From: Bacteroidota bacterium
Lineage (GTDB): Bacteria > Bacteroidota > Bacteroidia > Bacteroidales > Prolixibacteraceae
Length of the DNA: 64,000 nucleotides
Direction of reading: 5' to 3'
Assembly: GCA_023251455.1 (NCBI GenBank)
Contig: JAHEYT010000026.1
Span: forward strand, 62,001-126,000
Made by a program: the position numbers and the translations under genes. The notes beneath the pieces were generated by a model. The model worked only from the letters and a program-made list of their open reading frames with translations. It ran no database searches and was not told where the DNA came from. Numbering within the stretch: the first letter of the stretch is position 1; the number at the start of each line of letters is the position of its first letter. Positions 61,820 to 64,000 of this stretch are shown piece by piece.

Positions 61820-63094
61820 ATGAATAAATCGTTTCAAAAAAATGGAACCCGTTTGATCATCATGACTCTGGTGTTTTTAGAGGTAGCGTGTATGTCATCT
61901 GGGCAGAAAAATAGTAATACTATGAATACGAAAAAATCAAATTTCAATAAGGGAACGTATGGTTATGACGTGGCATTTTTTGAAGATCGGCAGATTCCAA
62001 CTGTTGAATTGAAAAATGAACAGTCGAAAGCTAGCCTTTTGATTGTACCAGCTTATCAGGGACGCGTAATGACAAGTTCTGCAAGTGGAGATTCAGGAAA
62101 AAGTTTCGGGTGGATTAATTATAAGTTAATAGAATCAGGAAAAGTAAGTAGCCAGTTTAATCCTTACGGAGGAGAAGAACGCTTATGGTTTGGACCAGAG
62201 GGAGGTCCTTTCTCCATCTATTTTTCAAAGGGGAAAGAGCAGGTTTTTGACAATTGGATCGTACCCAAAGAAATTGATACCAAACCTTTTGAAACGGTTG
62301 CTCAAACCACTAACAGTGTAACTTTCAGAAAAGAGTTTGAACTAACGAATGCCTCAGGAACAAGTATGAGAATTGGTGTTGATCGGACAGTAAAACTTCT
62401 TTCACTTGCAGAATGCGAGCAAGCTATTCAAATTGAGATAGATGCAGCCCTTGATATTGTTGCCTACGAATCGAAAAATATTTTAACAAATAAAGGCAAA
62501 TCTGCATGGACTGAAGAAAGCGGGTTTTTATCAATTTGGCTTTTGTCGATGTTTAATCCCTCCGAAAAGGGAGTTGTTTTTATTCCTTTCAAAGAAGGGA
62601 GCCAAACTGATTTAGGGAAAGTTGTGACCGATGATTATTTTGGAAAAGTTCCATCTGATAGATTGATTGAAAAAGACCAGATTCTGTTTTTCAAGACGGA
62701 TGGAAAATTCCGCAGTAAAATAGGTATCTCACCTCAAAGGGCTTTACCTTACTGCGGCAGCTATGATCCGACGAGTCATGTACTGACCTTATTGTGGTAT
62801 TCGAAGGCTGAAGATCAGGAAAAATATGTAAATTCTAAATGGGGCAAACAAGACAATCCGCTAAGCGGCGATGTCATCAATTCCTATAACGATGGCCCAG
62901 TTGCAGATGGATCGGTGATGGGGCCATTCTTTGAAATTGAAAGTTCATCGCCAGCAGCCATGCTCGCTCCCGGAGAAAAGATCACTCATAAACAAAGGAT
63001 TTTTCACATTTCAGGAGATGAAGCTCATTTAAGTTTGATTACAGAAAAGCTATTTAATGTAAGCATTTTCAAAATCAAACAGGTTTTCCAATAA
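61820..63094 (+). CDS. DUF6786-like exported protein (galactose-mutarotase-like fold)
   Basis: 424 residues. A leader with lipobox-like VACMSS (about 22-27) suggests a lipoprotein. The body resembles the beta-sandwich of aldose-1-epimerase-like proteins: SKASLLIVPAYQGRVMTSSA, GGEERLWFGPEGGPFSIYF, and the ending GPFFEIESSSPAAMLAPGEK. A mutarotase or sugar-binding role in the periplasm would suit the operon; activity is not demonstrated. Confidence 0.75.
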   Translation: MNKSFQKNGTRLIIMTLVFLEVACMSSGQKNSNTMNTKKSNFNKGTYGYDVAFFEDRQIPTVELKNEQSKASLLIVPAYQGRVMTSSASGDSGKSFGWINYKLIESGKVSSQFNPYGGEERLWFGPEGGPFSIYFSKGKEQVFDNWIVPKEIDTKPFETVAQTTNSVTFRKEFELTNASGTSMRIGVDRTVKLLSLAECEQAIQIEIDAALDIVAYESKNILTNKGKSAWTEESGFLSIWLLSMFNPSEKGVVFIPFKEGSQTDLGKVVTDDYFGKVPSDRLIEKDQILFFKTDGKFRSKIGISPQRALPYCGSYDPTSHVLTLLWYSKAEDQEKYVNSKWGKQDNPLSGDVINSYNDGPVADGSVMGPFFEIESSSPAAMLAPGEKITHKQRIFHISGDEAHLSLITEKLFNVSIFKIKQVFQ

Positions 63095-63181
63095 ATAAAA
63101 ACATAAGTCTATTTTAAATTACTTGTCATAACTTCGTAATAACGAATAGATAATCACTTTTTAATATAAAAATTTTCTCGA

Positions 63182-64000
63182 GTGAAAAAAAAGGTATCGC
63201 TTATCAAAAGTCCTAACGGAGTCTCATACCTGATTCCGTTTGTCTTGATTACCAGTTTGTTTTTGTTGTGGGGGTTTGCTCACGGCTTGTTGGATGTTCT
63301 GAATAAGCATTTTCAAAATATTCTGCATGTATCCAAAGCGCAGTCAGGGTTTGTACAATTTTCGCTGTACATTGGCTATTTGGTCATGGCAGTCCCTGCC
63401 GGACTTATCATGAAACGTTTCGGGTACAAGAGAGGTATTATTTTCGGGCTTCTTCTTTTTGCCACTGGCGCGTTCATGTTTTATCCTGTTGCAAAACTTG
63501 GCTCATTTTGGCCATTTTTGATAGCGCTGTTTGTCATTGCTTGCGGTTTAACCTGTCTTGAAACAGCGGCTAACCCTTATACCACAGTTTTAGGACCTAA
63601 GGAGTCTGCATCGCAACGCATCAATTTTTCACAGTCATTTAACGGCTTGGGATGGATTCTGGGTCCGCTGATTGGTGGACTTCTTATTTTTGGTGGCAGC
63701 GCTGGTAGTGGCGAATCAAAATTTGACTCACTTTTAACACCTTATATGCTGATTGGTAGCGTAGTATTGGTGGTGGCAGTAGCATTTATCTTTACCTCGT
63801 TGCCCGAAATAAAAGAAGAAGCGACACAAGAGCAGGAGGATAATCCGCCCATGCGCTTATTACTTAAACATCCTTTTTTCATCTTCGCTGTAGTAGCGCA
63901 GTTTGCTTATGTAGCAGCTCAAACAGGAGTTAACTCTTTTTTTATCAATTATGTAACGGAAGAGTTGCCCAACATTCAAAATCCGATCATGCACCTGATG
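63182..64000 (+). CDS. fucP: FucP-like sugar:H+ symporter (runs off window end)
   Basis: 273 codons from a GTG at 63182 to the window edge. MFS fold with N-terminal PFVLITSLFLLWGFAHGLLD (about 19-38) and VLNKHFQNILHVSKAQSGFV, then SLYIGYLVMAVPAGLIMKRFGYKRGI and the ACGLTCLETAANPY motif (about 120-133) characteristic of the fucose/glucose permease group. It would import the monosaccharide used by FucI. The C-terminal half is missing. Confidence 0.9.
   Translation, partial: MKKKVSLIKSPNGVSYLIPFVLITSLFLLWGFAHGLLDVLNKHFQNILHVSKAQSGFVQFSLYIGYLVMAVPAGLIMKRFGYKRGIIFGLLLFATGAFMFYPVAKLGSFWPFLIALFVIACGLTCLETAANPYTTVLGPKESASQRINFSQSFNGLGWILGPLIGGLLIFGGSAGSGESKFDSLLTPYMLIGSVVLVVAVAFIFTSLPEIKEEATQEQEDNPPMRLLLKHPFFIFAVVAQFAYVAAQTGVNSFFINYVTEELPNIQNPIMHLM

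Overview
The window comes from a member of the Bacteroidota, probably a Marinilabiliales/Prolixibacteraceae-like anaerobe. Evidence: the block mutY-ssb-gldE-gldD with a 4'-phosphopantetheinyl transferase, the HU gene, a 30-residue Lys/Arg-rich AURKAIP1/COX24-type gene and rng; a type IX secretion C-terminal domain; TANNTTTG-type promoter elements; few Shine-Dalgarno sequences; many scattered glycoside hydrolases. Moderate GC content and no rRNA operon. One tRNA (Ser, anticodon CGA) is present.

Layout. 1-597: 5' part of a Tat-exported Gfo/Idh/MocA oxidoreductase. 701-1777: hydrogenase maturase HydE. 1905-4917: MarR regulator plus P-type cation ATPase, each preceded by the same small inverted repeat. 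5168-9580: a 1470-residue fusion related to 2-hydroxyacyl-CoA dehydratase activators. 9540-12523 (minus): lipoprotein-type Pcm, YchJ-like protein, DUF2293 protein and RlmF. 12603-19915 (minus): TetR, LolA-like protein, two FtsX-type permeases, LolD-like ATPase, CAP-domain protein and an outer-membrane barrel, apparently one envelope lipid or lipoprotein trafficking unit, interrupted by a four-helix-bundle gene flanked by inverted 7-bp-periodic repeats. 20019-25647: creatininase, a second Gfo/Idh/MocA protein, GH127, a DUF3052-like protein and a 2-hydroxyacid dehydrogenase. 25984-31536: T9SS-sorted repeat protein, pirin, flavin reductase and a run of small orphan genes. 31579-31835: a broken cupin gene. 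33764-42779: the kdp potassium system (kdpF-like, kdpA, kdpB, kdpC, a HAMP protein, kdpD, kdpE) with a tandem KdpE-type operator. 42921-47889: intact cupin, ThuA protein, GH78 and GH43. 47956-50234 (minus): zwf and pgl. 50360-56736: the conserved gld/rng block. 56857-56943: tRNA-Ser, followed by a gene remnant. 57711-64000: LacI regulator and a sugar operon (GH172, L-fucose/D-arabinose isomerase, DUF6786 protein, FucP-like transporter, cut by the window end).

The most unusual signal is non-coding. Several intergenic gaps, mostly next to a start codon, hold arrays of exactly four degenerate 7-bp units (28 nt); other gaps hold 8-bp-periodic blocks. Two 7-bp arrays form the inverted ends of a ~0.5 kb cassette carrying the four-helix-bundle gene. 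Two composite 8-bp blocks, each a hairpin followed by an identical 39-nt repeat, flank kdpB. Other dispersed hairpins show paired (compensatory) base changes. All of this was read by eye; genome-wide counts are needed to judge it.
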